Notes: generated by a model from the letters alone, not told the origin. 64,000 bases of DNA from Methanocatella intestini (GCF_002252585.1 NZ_NQLD01000008.1); one strand, 5' to 3'; positions 8,965-16,992 are shown, numbered from the stretch's first letter. Made by a program: numbers and translations.

Positions 8965-10401
8965 ATGATGAAATATATAACTAAAACAGATTTATACATA
9001 GTTAGCCGATATTCAGGAGTAGTAATGATTTGTGTGGGATTAATGTGCTTATTTCCATTAATAATCGATTTAATCTATTTTGAATTTAACTATGCCTGTT
9101 TTATTATTCCAGGAGTTTTTTCAGTCATTTTAGGATACATATGTATGAAATCTCTTGATAAATACTCCAACAGCAAAATGAGATTAAAACACGGGATGAT
9201 GATTTCATCAATTGCCTGGATGTGGGCAAGTGTCATCGGCGGTGTTGTAATTTCACTTGCAACAGGGACTGATTTTTTAAATGGTATCTTTGAAAGTACT
9301 TCAGCATTAACCGGTACTGGAATCACAATGTTTGATAATGTTGAAATATTGCCTCACAGCATATTATATTTTAGAGCATTTGAACAATGGGTTGGAGGAT
9401 TAGGAGTAGTGGTGATGATGATTGGTATTTTAACAAGACCCGGTACAGCATCTGCTAAATTATACCAATCTGAAGCTCGTGAAGAACGCTTAAAACCAAG
9501 TGTCAAAACCACACTTAAAAAAACTATTGAAATCTATTTAATTTATACAATAATTGGAATAATATTATATCTTTTAGCTGGAATGCCTACTTTTGATTCT
9601 GTCTGTACTACATTCTGTATGATTGCAACCGGAGGAATGAGTATTAAAAATGCAAATATTGGATATTATCACAATGATCTGATTTATCTAATTTCAATTA
9701 TGCTGATGGTTTTAGGAGCTACAAGCTTTTTAGCACATTATAAAATCATTAAAACAAAAGGAAGGTCATTAATCCAAGATTTACAATTTAAAACATTAAT
9801 CTGCATAATCACTTTTGTTACAATAATTCTTTATCTGGCATCACATATTATACCGATTGACATTTTATTTACAGTTACCTCAGCAATTACCACAACAGGA
9901 GCTAATGTCCAACTGGCTTCCACTATGGCAGGATGGCCGTCATTTGTATTACTTAGTTTAATGATTTTAATGTTAATTGGAGGTTCCAGCGGATCTACTG
10001 TAGGTGCAATTAAACTTTTCAGAATAATAACTTATGTCAAAACCATTTACAGACACATAAAAGAAATTCTTTCACCAGACGGCAGAATAATCCCCATTAA
10101 AATATCCGGAAGAAGAATATCTGAAAAGGAAATAGGAAAAACTGGAAACTTTATAACATTATATTTAATTATTATTGCAATAACCTGGCTCATATTTTGT
10201 TTTTACGGATATCCTCCATTTGACAGCTTATTTAGTATAATATCTCTTCAAGGAAACAACGGATTGGATGTTGGAGTATTGAACAATACTCTCCACCCTG
10301 TTTTAAAAGCAGTGTCTATTTTAGATATGTGGGTAGGAAGATTGGAAATTTACCCAATATTAGTCTTATTTAGAGGTATTTTTGAAATATTTAAAAAATG
10401 A
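8965..10401 (+). CDS. trkH: TrkH/KtrB family potassium uptake channel subunit
   Basis: A 478-residue membrane subunit of the Trk/Ktr potassium uptake system with about ten membrane segments. The four P-loop-like filter regions of the family can be seen: STSALTGTGITMFD (about residue 112), MIATGGMS (about 219), ITTTGANVQ and QGNNGLDVG. GGSSGSTVGAIK (about 343) is the conserved glycine-rich segment. The gene is followed after 57 bases by trkA, its cytosolic regulatory subunit, so the pair makes a complete transporter. ATGATG offers two adjacent starts; the first fits the TATA box spacing. Confidence 0.93.
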   Translation: MMKYITKTDLYIVSRYSGVVMICVGLMCLFPLIIDLIYFEFNYACFIIPGVFSVILGYICMKSLDKYSNSKMRLKHGMMISSIAWMWASVIGGVVISLATGTDFLNGIFESTSALTGTGITMFDNVEILPHSILYFRAFEQWVGGLGVVVMMIGILTRPGTASAKLYQSEAREERLKPSVKTTLKKTIEIYLIYTIIGIILYLLAGMPTFDSVCTTFCMIATGGMSIKNANIGYYHNDLIYLISIMLMVLGATSFLAHYKIIKTKGRSLIQDLQFKTLICIITFVTIILYLASHIIPIDILFTVTSAITTTGANVQLASTMAGWPSFVLLSLMILMLIGGSSGSTVGAIKLFRIITYVKTIYRHIKEILSPDGRIIPIKISGRRISEKEIGKTGNFITLYLIIIAITWLIFCFYGYPPFDSLFSIISLQGNNGLDVGVLNNTLHPVLKAVSILDMWVGRLEIYPILVLFRGIFEIFKK

Positions 10402-10458
10402 AAATATTTATAATATTCAAAAATAAATTTAATGTATTATTAAAGAGGGAGAGTTGAA

Positions 10459-11109
10459 ATGTATATTATAATAATGGGTGGAGGTCGTGTAGGCCTTAAC
10501 CTTGCAAATTTATTAATAGAAGACGGACATGACATTACTTTAATTGAAAGTGACGAATCATTATGTTCAGAAGTAGCTGCAGAACTTGATGCACTTGTAA
10601 TTTGTGGAAACGGAACTAGTTCAAAACTATTGGAAGAAACCAATATTGAAGATGCTGACTTTTTCATAGCTACAACCGGAAATGATGAAGCAAACTTATT
10701 ATCCTGTATTTTAGTTAAAAAATATAATGTTCCGACAATTATTGCCAGAGTAAGTAATCCTGATCATGAAGAGGCATTTATGGAAGTTGGAATAGACAAT
10801 GTAATCAGTCCGGAAGTTACAGCTGCAGGACTTTTAGAAAAACTTGTTACACGACCAAATGTTGCAGACTTGATTACACTTGGTGAAGGGGATGCAGAAA
10901 TCTTTGATATGACAATAACTAATGATAGGGTTGTTGGAAAAAAAATAGGAGAAATATCACCAACAAAAGATTACATAATAATAGCTACATACCAAAAAGG
11001 CAAATTAGTGATACCTCAAACAGACAGTGTTATAAGCCGTGGAGAAAAAGTCACTGTTCTTGTAAAAAGAGGGGCATTTAAAAAAGCAGCTAAAAAATTA
11101 GAAAAATAA
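10459..11109 (+). CDS. trkA: TrkA potassium transporter regulatory subunit (RCK)
   Basis: A 216-residue peripheral subunit that gates TrkH in response to nucleotides. The N-terminal RCK/TrkA-N Rossmann domain begins MYIIIMGGGRVGLNLA, with the GxGxxG-type nucleotide loop and an acidic residue (Glu) ending the second strand in LIESDE. TATGNDEANLL follows. The C-terminal TrkA-C domain is about residues 135-216. A GGGAGAG ribosome site precedes ATG 10459. It probably belongs to the same unit as trkH. Its stop is one base from the end of the convergent MBL gene. Confidence 0.93.
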   Translation: MYIIIMGGGRVGLNLANLLIEDGHDITLIESDESLCSEVAAELDALVICGNGTSSKLLEETNIEDADFFIATTGNDEANLLSCILVKKYNVPTIIARVSNPDHEEAFMEVGIDNVISPEVTAAGLLEKLVTRPNVADLITLGEGDAEIFDMTITNDRVVGKKIGEISPTKDYIIIATYQKGKLVIPQTDSVISRGEKVTVLVKRGAFKKAAKKLEK

Positions 11110-11110
11110 T

Positions 11111-11719
11111 TTAAAAATGAGAATAAGACATTTCAATACTCTTTTTCCCATTATTGTCAATCATCCCATGTCCGGGATAGATTGTTTTAACATCTAATTT
11201 TTTCAGTTTTTCTACAGATTCTTTTAAATCAGCCCAGCTGCCGCCAATGTCAGTTCTGCCAACGCCACCCTGACCAAATACTGTATCTCCACTAATCAGA
11301 TTTTCACCATCCCATAAACAGATAGCTCCTTTAGAATGGCCGGGAGTATGAATCACTTCAAAATCTTTTATTTTATCTCCCTCTTCCAATTCAATATCCA
11401 CTTTATGACAGTTAATTTTGGATCCGAAATGGCTAGCTACAGTATCAGGATTATCTTCTTCCCTTAAAGCTATTGCATCAATTTTATGAATAGCTATTTT
11501 AGCATTAGGGAAAAAACAATTACCATTAACATGATCAAAATGACAATGGGTGTTAACAATTAATTTAATATCTTCAGGATTGACGCCATGTTCTTTAAGT
11601 TTAGAAAAAAGGTATTCTTTATTATCTCCAGCTCCAGTGTCAACTAACATATCATCAATCAGATAACAATTAGAATCTAAATTATAACCTGGAATCCATA
11701 TAATATCTTCAGAATTCAT
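11111..11719 (-). CDS. MBL-fold metallo-hydrolase (glyoxalase II-like)
   Basis: A 202-residue metallo-beta-lactamase-fold hydrolase with the two-metal motif THCHFDH (residues 57-63), the downstream HTPGHSKGA histidine, GDTVFG aspartate and the final YPGHG histidine. This is a full zinc/iron ligand set, so it is probably active. The closest broad class is hydroxyacylglutathione hydrolase-like; the true substrate is not deducible. It appears leaderless: TTTTAAATAT (complement of 11741-11750) is centred about 26 bases upstream of ATG 11719. Confidence 0.85.
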   Translation of the reverse strand: MNSEDIIWIPGYNLDSNCYLIDDMLVDTGAGDNKEYLFSKLKEHGVNPEDIKLIVNTHCHFDHVNGNCFFPNAKIAIHKIDAIALREEDNPDTVASHFGSKINCHKVDIELEEGDKIKDFEVIHTPGHSKGAICLWDGENLISGDTVFGQGGVGRTDIGGSWADLKESVEKLKKLDVKTIYPGHGMIDNNGKKSIEMSYSHF

Positions 11720-11767
11720 AAAAATAGTATTGAAATTATAATATTTAAAAATAGTTTTTTATAAAAA

Positions 11768-11916
11768 TGGGGTCACAGGGATTTGAACCCCGATCCTGGG
11801 ATGTCTCTTGCCTCAGTACTCCAATTGATCATCACAACGGATACTGTTCAGTTACGCGTATATTTTCTTCAAAGACAACTGGAGTCCCAGATGATGCCAG
11901 GTTACACTATAACCCC
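11768..11916 (-). tRNA. trnW: tRNA-Trp (CCA) with a 76-nt intron
   Basis: Exon 1 is 11916-11879 (38 nt) and exon 2 is 11802-11768 (35 nt), 73 nt when joined. The acceptor stem is GGGGTTA/TGACCCC with A73, the T-arm is CGGGG-TTCAAAT-CCCTG, and the anticodon stem is TGGGA/TCCCA around loop CTCCAGA with anticodon CCA. The intron sits directly 3' of the base after the anticodon (position 37/38), the canonical archaeal site. Its ends pair as GTCT.TTG with CAAGAGAC, consistent with a bulge-helix-bulge cut by the splicing endonuclease. CCA is not encoded. A TATA box lies at 11962-11975. Confidence 0.93.
11803..11878 (-). ncRNA. tRNA-Trp intron containing a box C/D methylation guide
   Basis: Read on the minus strand, the 76-nt intron holds a C-like box TGAAGA (11871-11866), D' CTGA (11851-11848), C' TGATGA (11834-11829) and D CTGA (11816-11813). 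The ten bases CAATTGGAGT (11827-11818) just upstream of box D can pair with ACTCCAGTTG, which spans the anticodon and the exon 1/intron junction, with one G-U pair. Counting five bases up from box D lands on C34 of the anticodon. This matches the known archaeal pre-tRNA-Trp intron guide for Cm34. I could not match the D' guide to U39, the other target known in halophiles. Confidence 0.8.
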
Positions 11917-11961
11917 AACAGATATGTTATAATAACATACTATTATTAGTATGATTTAATT

Positions 11962-11975
11962 ACTATATAAATGTT
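11962..11975 (-). promoter_or_regulatory. Promoter of tRNA-Trp
   Basis: The minus-strand 14-mer AACATTTATATAGT contains a TTTATATA box about 51 bases upstream of the mature tRNA 5' end. It predicts a start near 11941 and a 5' leader of about 25 nt. The same 14-mer recurs at 12995-13008 and 55533-55546 before the other two minus-strand tRNA units. Confidence 0.6.
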
Positions 11976-11979
11976 ATTA

Positions 11980-12387
11980 TCAGAATTTCATTTGCCTGTC
12001 AATACCTGTAATTTCATCAATTTCCAAAGCTTTTTCAAGGGCAAAATCTTTTTCAATTTTATAATTATCACTTTTAGTGCGTGGAGTTTTCTCAGGTTCT
12101 AAAAATAACCATTTTGTATACTTGAATTTAACTCCAATATATGGTTTAGCACCAAATTTTTCAGAAAACTCACATAATGCATCAATTTGAGGAAAATCTA
12201 TGTAAATTTTATCTTTAGTTGTAGTTTTGACTTCAATAGCCAAATATAATTTACCGTTTCCAGCTACAACATCAGGCAAAGGTTTCTTAGTTGCACCTCC
12301 AGAAGCTGGAGCTCTCATAGCTGCAAAATCTCTTTCCCAAAGTTTATGCACTAAATCCCTTTCTTCAGCAGACCCTTTTTTAGCCAT
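11980..12387 (-). CDS. hjc: Archaeal Holliday junction resolvase Hjc
   Basis: A 135-residue PD-(D/E)XK endonuclease that cuts four-way DNA junctions in recombination. Visible family residues are the N-terminal KKGSAEERDLV with the catalytic Glu, AMRAPASGG, LPDVVAGNG (Asp), and the core LAIEVKTTTKDKIY (Glu and Lys of the EVK motif), followed by FPQIDALCEFSEKFGAKPYIGVKF. The length is typical. It lies directly downstream of the five-tRNA array on the same strand, 31 bases after tRNA-His, and may be read through from it. Confidence 0.93.
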   Translation of the reverse strand: MAKKGSAEERDLVHKLWERDFAAMRAPASGGATKKPLPDVVAGNGKLYLAIEVKTTTKDKIYIDFPQIDALCEFSEKFGAKPYIGVKFKYTKWLFLEPEKTPRTKSDNYKIEKDFALEKALEIDEITGIDRQMKF

Positions 12388-12418
12388 AAGAATAATCTCA
12401 TAAAAAATAGTTTAATAA

Positions 12419-12494
12419 TGGGGCCGGGGCCGAGATTTGAACCCGAGTCACAGGATCCACAGTCCCGTAGGATGACCGCCTACCCTACCCCGGC
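12419..12494 (-). tRNA. trnH: tRNA-His (GUG), 3' CCA encoded
   Basis: The acceptor GCCGGGG/CCCCGGC is followed by C73 and an encoded CCA (12421-12419). The anticodon loop is CTGTGGA, so the anticodon is GTG. The T-arm is TCGGG-TTCAAAT-CTCGG. It is the only tRNA here with CCA in the DNA. The base 5' to G1 is T, so the G(-1) of histidine tRNA is not encoded and would have to be added afterwards. It is the last tRNA of the array. Confidence 0.93.
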
Positions 12495-12522
12495 ATAAGA
12501 AATAAATAAAAAATTGTTAGAA

Positions 12523-12605
12523 TGCGGGAGCAGGGATTTGAACCCTGGTAGACCTGCGTCAACAGGTCCTAAGCCTGTCCCCTTTGGCCTCTCGGGCACC
12601 CCCGC
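12523..12605 (-). tRNA. trnL: tRNA-Leu (UAG)
   Basis: An 83-nt class II tRNA. The acceptor is GCGGGGG/CTCCCGC with A73, the anticodon stem ACAGG/CCTGT encloses loop CTTAGGA (anticodon TAG), an extended variable arm TGACGCAGGTCT follows, and the T-loop is TTCAAAT. CCA is not encoded. It is the fourth gene in the array. Confidence 0.92.
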
Positions 12606-12658
12606 TTATACAAAAGAAAGGATACATAGAAACCATTAAAAATCTTAACAAGTTTTTA

Positions 12659-12736
<78 letters not shown>

Positions 12737-12757
12737 AATAAATGACATAATTAATTG

Positions 12758-12834
<77 letters not shown>

Positions 12835-12839
12835 AAAAG

Positions 12840-12912
<73 letters not shown>

Positions 12913-12994
12913 ATATGAGTACCCACCAGTCTTAACCAAATAAACCCATTCAAATCAAAAGACTTCAAACAGTATTAATTAGTTTGAATTTAAT

Positions 12995-13008
12995 ACTATA
13001 TAAATGTT
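12995..13008 (-). promoter_or_regulatory. Promoter of the five-tRNA array
   Basis: The minus-strand 14-mer AACATTTATATAGT is identical to that before tRNA-Trp and tRNA-iMet. It predicts a transcription start near 12974 and a leader of about 60 nt before tRNA-Asn. Confidence 0.55.
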
Positions 13009-13040
13009 TTGATTAAATTACATCTAAATAAAATTAGAAG

Positions 13041-13059
13041 CAAACTATAATATAGTTTG
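13041..13059. promoter_or_regulatory. Perfect 9-1-9 palindrome upstream of the radical SAM gene
   Basis: CAAACTATA, A, TATAGTTTG is a perfect dyad about ten bases upstream of the TATA-like AATATATAA (13068-13076) of the radical SAM gene. Its position suits a regulator site. No regulator is encoded next to it. Confidence 0.4.
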
Positions 13060-13113
13060 GATAAACTAATATATAACTTTAACTATTAATATTAAAACAA
13101 ACAATAAAGAATA

Positions 13114-14103
13114 ATGATTAAAATGGATTCTGACATATTTGATTTAATAAAAAAGGCAAATGAAACCACACTAAAAAAACATGGAAATGAAATCAGTCTT
13201 GAAAGAGCAATATTCCTTTCCTGGTGGTGTGATAAAGGAGATTGTACTTTTTGTTACATGTCTACTCAAAAAGATAAAATTAAAGACCCAACCAAAGCTA
13301 GACGTAATGTACATAACATCTATGCCGAAGCAGAAATGTGTAAGCGTTTAAATTGGAATATTGAATTCCTTTCAGGAGGTTATAAGTCATTTACAACTGC
13401 AGAAATTAAAGAAATAGCAACCACCATTAAAAACATTACGGGAGACAGTGTTTGGTTAAATACAGGGATTACAGAGGAGTTGGAAGAATATGGCTCAGAA
13501 ATAAAAGGAATTACTGGAGCTGTTGAAGTAGCCAATCCTAAACTACATCAGAAAGTATGTCCAAGTAAATCATTAGATAAAATAAGCAATATGTTAGATG
13601 TAGCTGGAGATTTAGGATTTGAAAAAGCCATTACTGTAATTTTAGGTCTTGGAGAAACATTAGACGATGTTGATTATTTAATTGATTATATTAAAGATCA
13701 CAAAATTGACAGAGTAATTTTTTACTCATTGAATCCTCATAAAGAAACTGTATATGCAAATAGCTCACAGCCAGCTTCACTTTATTATGCCCAAGTGGTA
13801 GCTAAAGTTAGATTAACATTTCCGGACATTACAATAATCTGCGGAACATGGATTGATAATTTAGCAAATATTGGAATTCTTATTTTAAGCGGAGCCAATG
13901 GAATAACTAAATTCCCATTATTTAAAATGTTTGGAACAAAATATGGAAAAAGAGTAGAAGAAGAAGTTAAATGGTCCGGACGCCAACTTAAAGGAACATT
14001 TACTGATAAAAAACAACTGGGAAATCCAAAAAGTGATGTTAATTCCGAACTGGACAAATTTATTAAAAGATATATAAAGGAATCTTTGAAAAACAAATAT
14101 TAA
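13114..14103 (+). CDS. Radical SAM protein with unusual CX4CX2C cluster motif
   Basis: A 329-residue BioB-like radical SAM enzyme. The cluster motif reads CDKGDCTFC, that is CX4CX2C rather than the canonical CX3CX2C; I checked the codons around 13228-13257. Downstream are the GG-type motif LSGGYKSF, VILGLGETLDDV and a C-terminal half typical of BioB/HmdB-like enzymes. HmdB/HcgA of FeGP-cofactor synthesis also has a stretched motif (CX5CX2C), so a distant relation is possible, but no hmd gene is in the window. The TATA box at 13068-13076 implies a short leader. The end overlaps the convergent small gene by four bases. The substrate is unknown. Confidence 0.75.
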   Translation: MIKMDSDIFDLIKKANETTLKKHGNEISLERAIFLSWWCDKGDCTFCYMSTQKDKIKDPTKARRNVHNIYAEAEMCKRLNWNIEFLSGGYKSFTTAEIKEIATTIKNITGDSVWLNTGITEELEEYGSEIKGITGAVEVANPKLHQKVCPSKSLDKISNMLDVAGDLGFEKAITVILGLGETLDDVDYLIDYIKDHKIDRVIFYSLNPHKETVYANSSQPASLYYAQVVAKVRLTFPDITIICGTWIDNLANIGILILSGANGITKFPLFKMFGTKYGKRVEEEVKWSGRQLKGTFTDKKQLGNPKSDVNSELDKFIKRYIKESLKNKY

Positions 14104-14432
14104 ATTTCTAATATGTTAGATTTTGTTTTAAAAGAAACTCCATTAGCTAAATAAGTTAAAGAAGCGCCACCAAATGTAATTTTATCCGGAATTACTGCAT
14201 CATCACCAAAATCCATTTTTAAACTTTCCGTAGATGGAAGTTCTACATCAAAACTGATTGATTTAACTTCACCATCCTCAAAGTTTCCAAAATCATGAGT
14301 ATAACATTGAGATAATGCCAACACATTTTCTATTAATTCACCAGTATTGTTTTCAACAATCCACTCAATATTTACTTTATTATCATTATCTTTTGATACT
14401 AATTTTTGTGTAAATAAAACTTCATCAGACAT
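14100..14432 (-). CDS. Small uncharacterised protein
   Basis: About 110 residues, acidic, predicted mainly beta (alternating hydrophobic pattern IEWIVENNTGELIENVLAL). No signal peptide, membrane segment or motif I recognise. The start at 14432 follows GTGATTTTT, a weak ribosome site; an upstream in-frame start at 14441 is less likely. It converges on the radical SAM gene with stop codons overlapping and diverges from gatB. Confidence 0.6.
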   Translation of the reverse strand: MSDEVLFTQKLVSKDNDNKVNIEWIVENNTGELIENVLALSQCYTHDFGNFEDGEVKSISFDVELPSTESLKMDFGDDAVIPDKITFGGASLTYLANGVSFKTKSNILEI

Positions 14433-14521
14433 AAAAATCACAAATATTTATTAATCTATTATTATAAATACTTACATAATATAAATCTATTTTGATTTTC
14501 CAAAAAATTGGAGGAATTATT

Positions 14522-15886
14522 ATTAGTGTCAATATGATGTGTGGACTTGAAATCCACGTACAATTAGAAACAGAATCAAAATTATTTTGTGATTGTCCAA
14601 CAAATTATAAGGAAGCACCAGCAAACTCAAACATTTGTCCGGTTTGTTTAAATCAACCAGGTGCCAAACCATATCCAACAAATGAAAAAGCAATTGAAAA
14701 TGCATTAATGATTTCTTTAATGCTTAACTGTAAAATCGATAAAGGTTTTACCTACTTTATGAGAAAACATTATGATTATCCTGATTTACCTTCAGGATAC
14801 CAAAGAACTTCAGTACCTATCGGTTATGAAGGAGAATTAAATGGAGTTAGAATTAGAGAAATCCATATGGAAGAAGATCCGGGTCAATACAAACCTGACA
14901 GAGGTACTGTTGATTTTAACCGTTCCGGAATTCCATTAATTGAAATTGTTACAGAACCAGATATAAAATCTCCTGAAGAAGCAAGAACCTTTTTAAAAGA
15001 GCTTATTCGTGTATTGCAATATAGTGGAGGAGCTCGTGGAGAAGGTACCATGCGTGCTGATGTAAACATCTCTATAGAAGGTGGAAACAGAGTAGAAATG
15101 AAAAACATCAACTCCATTAAAGGAGCTTATAAAGCATTGAAATTTGAACTTGTTAGACAGAAAAACCTTATGAAAAGAGGTGTCGAAATCAAACAAGAAA
15201 CACGTGCATACCTTGAATCTCAAATGATTACAGTAGGTATGAGGTTAAAAGAAGATGCTGATGATTACAGATTCATTCCCGATCCTGATTTACCGCCAAT
15301 GGAAATCTCCGATGCTCAAATTGAAAATGTTTTAGAAATAATGCCTGAAGCACCACATAATAAAGTAAAAAGATTTACTGAAGAATATGGAATTGATGCA
15401 GAATCTGCTAAAGTATTAACTTCCGAACTTGACTTAGCTATAGCTTATGAAGAAGTAGCTAAACAAATTGATTCCAAATTTGCTTCAATGTGGATGAGAG
15501 ATGAACTTAAAAGAGTATTATCCTACAACAAACTTGATTTTGCAGATAGTGGAATATTAGTTGAAGACATTGTAGAACTTTTAAAAATGCTTCAAAACAA
15601 AGAAATAACCACAAAAGCAGGGCAAAGAATCATTGAGCATATGCCAAACAATAAACAAACTCCAAAAGCAATAGCTGAAGAATTAGGTTTATTAGGTGTT
15701 GTAAAAGATGATGAAGTAATAGCTGCAGCAAAACAGGCTATTGATGAAAATCCAAAAGCAGTAAATGATTATTTAGAAGGACAAAAAGCTTCACTTAATT
15801 TCCTTGTTGGACAGGTTATGAAATTAACAAGAGGAAAAGCAGACCCTGGAGAAACTGTTAAAATCTTAAAAGAAAACATAGAATAA
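14522..15886 (+). CDS. gatB: Aspartyl/glutamyl-tRNA(Asn/Gln) amidotransferase subunit B
   Basis: About 454 residues. GatB phosphorylates and helps amidate misacylated Glu-tRNA(Gln)/Asp-tRNA(Asn) in the GatCAB complex. Diagnostic segments are GLEIHVQLETESKLFC, the zinc cysteines in CDCP and CPVC, YFMRKHYDYPDLPSGYQ, IHMEEDPG, DFNRSGIPLIEIVTEPD and the C-terminal YqeY-like tail (VGQVMKLTRGKADP). The start is uncertain: GGAGGA (14510-14515) lies 6 bases before an in-frame ATT at 14522, while the first ATGs (14534, 14537) are 18 or more bases away. Conserved sequence starts at MMCGLEIH. It is first gene of an operon with the CBS protein and hisE. Confidence 0.94.
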   Translation: MSVNMMCGLEIHVQLETESKLFCDCPTNYKEAPANSNICPVCLNQPGAKPYPTNEKAIENALMISLMLNCKIDKGFTYFMRKHYDYPDLPSGYQRTSVPIGYEGELNGVRIREIHMEEDPGQYKPDRGTVDFNRSGIPLIEIVTEPDIKSPEEARTFLKELIRVLQYSGGARGEGTMRADVNISIEGGNRVEMKNINSIKGAYKALKFELVRQKNLMKRGVEIKQETRAYLESQMITVGMRLKEDADDYRFIPDPDLPPMEISDAQIENVLEIMPEAPHNKVKRFTEEYGIDAESAKVLTSELDLAIAYEEVAKQIDSKFASMWMRDELKRVLSYNKLDFADSGILVEDIVELLKMLQNKEITTKAGQRIIEHMPNNKQTPKAIAEELGLLGVVKDDEVIAAAKQAIDENPKAVNDYLEGQKASLNFLVGQVMKLTRGKADPGETVKILKENIE

Positions 15887-15900
15887 ACAGGAGGTAAACT

Positions 15901-16701
15901 ATGGCTAAAAGCAAGTCATTAGTTAAAGATTATATGACTAAAAATGTTGTTACTGTATCACCGCAAACAACAACATCAGAAGTTATTAAATTAATGAAAG
16001 AAAGCGATCACAATAGCTATCCGGTAGTAGAAAACAACAAACTGGTCGGAATGGTAACCTCTTTTGATATTGTAGTAAAAGACTGGGCAGACCATGTCTC
16101 AGAACTAATGAGTACAAAATTAGTAGTAGCTAATGAAAATTTAAGTATAAATGATGCTTCCAGAGTAATGTTCAGACGAGGAATCTCCAGAATGCCAGTC
16201 ATTAATGAAAAAGGTGAAATTGTAGGCATTATTACAAACACAGATATGGTTCGTTCACATATTGAACGTTCCACCCCGAATAAAGTAGATTACTTTAAAA
16301 GTACTATGGACCAATTATATGGTATCAAAAGTACTTTGAAACATATGCAAGTTGACACTGATAAAATAAGGCCTACTCAGGACAGAGTTTATGCTGATGA
16401 ACTTGAAGGAAGAACATATGAACTTAAAATGGGATTAGCTGAACCTGCAATTGTTGTTAAAACTGGAGACAGATGGATTTTAGTAGACGGACATCACAGA
16501 ACAGTAGCTGCAAAACAGTTAGGCTGTAAAACAATCGATGCATATGTTATTGATTTAGGTAAAGATATTCGTTTAGGATTAGAAAAAACAGCAGATAAAG
16601 CTGGAATAACAACATTTGACGATATTGAGATTATTGATGACGACAAACATCCATTAATAGCTATTACAGAAAGTATACAAGATAACGAGAAAAGTGATTA
16701 A
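15901..16701 (+). CDS. CBS-domain protein with C-terminal ParB/SerK-like domain
   Basis: 266 residues. Two tandem CBS domains occupy about residues 1-120 (DYMTKNVVTVSP..., ELMSTKLVVANENL...), a module that binds adenine nucleotides or SAM. The C-terminal part (about 150-266) is a ParB/sulfiredoxin-like domain with the motif LVDGHHRTVAAKQLG. That motif is shared with ParB nucleotidases and with archaeal ADP-dependent serine kinase SerK, so a small-molecule kinase is as likely as a DNA-binding role. GGAGGT six bases upstream fixes the start. It lies 14 bases after gatB and directly abuts hisE. Confidence 0.85.
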   Translation: MAKSKSLVKDYMTKNVVTVSPQTTTSEVIKLMKESDHNSYPVVENNKLVGMVTSFDIVVKDWADHVSELMSTKLVVANENLSINDASRVMFRRGISRMPVINEKGEIVGIITNTDMVRSHIERSTPNKVDYFKSTMDQLYGIKSTLKHMQVDTDKIRPTQDRVYADELEGRTYELKMGLAEPAIVVKTGDRWILVDGHHRTVAAKQLGCKTIDAYVIDLGKDIRLGLEKTADKAGITTFDDIEIIDDDKHPLIAITESIQDNEKSD

Positions 16702-16992
16702 ATGGCATCAGATGAAATTATTAGAGAAGTTTATAAAGTTTTAGAAGAAAGAAGAGACAATCCTATTGATTCATACACTTCTAAAATAATGCAAGACAGT
16801 GATAAAAAAGCAGAAGATAAAATACTTGAAAAAGTAGCAGAAGAATGTGGTGAAGTACTGCTTGCTGCTAAAAATGATGAAAATTTAGTTTATGAATCTG
16901 TTGATTTAATATTCCACACTTTGCTTATCCTTGTTTACAAAGGAATAGAAATAGATGAAATTTTTGAAGAATTTGCACGTAGAAGGCATTGA
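16702..16992 (+). CDS. hisE: Phosphoribosyl-ATP pyrophosphatase
   Basis: A 96-residue all-helical enzyme for step two of histidine biosynthesis, hydrolysing PR-ATP to PR-AMP and pyrophosphate. The MazG-like metal site appears as KVAEECGEVLLAAK and the later ESVDLIFHTLLIL. The length matches stand-alone HisE. The ATG follows the TAA of the CBS gene without a gap, so translation is coupled. No other his gene is nearby. Confidence 0.93.
   Translation: MASDEIIREVYKVLEERRDNPIDSYTSKIMQDSDKKAEDKILEKVAEECGEVLLAAKNDENLVYESVDLIFHTLLILVYKGIEIDEIFEEFARRRH

Noticed and set aside
11767..11949. Plus-strand open frame of 60 codons
   Set aside because: It lies antisense over the intron-containing tRNA-Trp gene and has no ribosome site or promoter.
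13114..14103. Assignment of the radical SAM gene as hmdB/hcgA or bioB
   Set aside because: The cluster motif spacing (CX4CX2C) fits neither the CX5CX2C of HmdB nor the CX3CX2C of BioB, and no hmd or biotin gene is nearby.
15901..16701. Chromosome partition protein ParB
   Set aside because: Only the ParB-fold nucleotidase-like part is present, with no helix-turn-helix DNA-binding domain and no parA neighbour.
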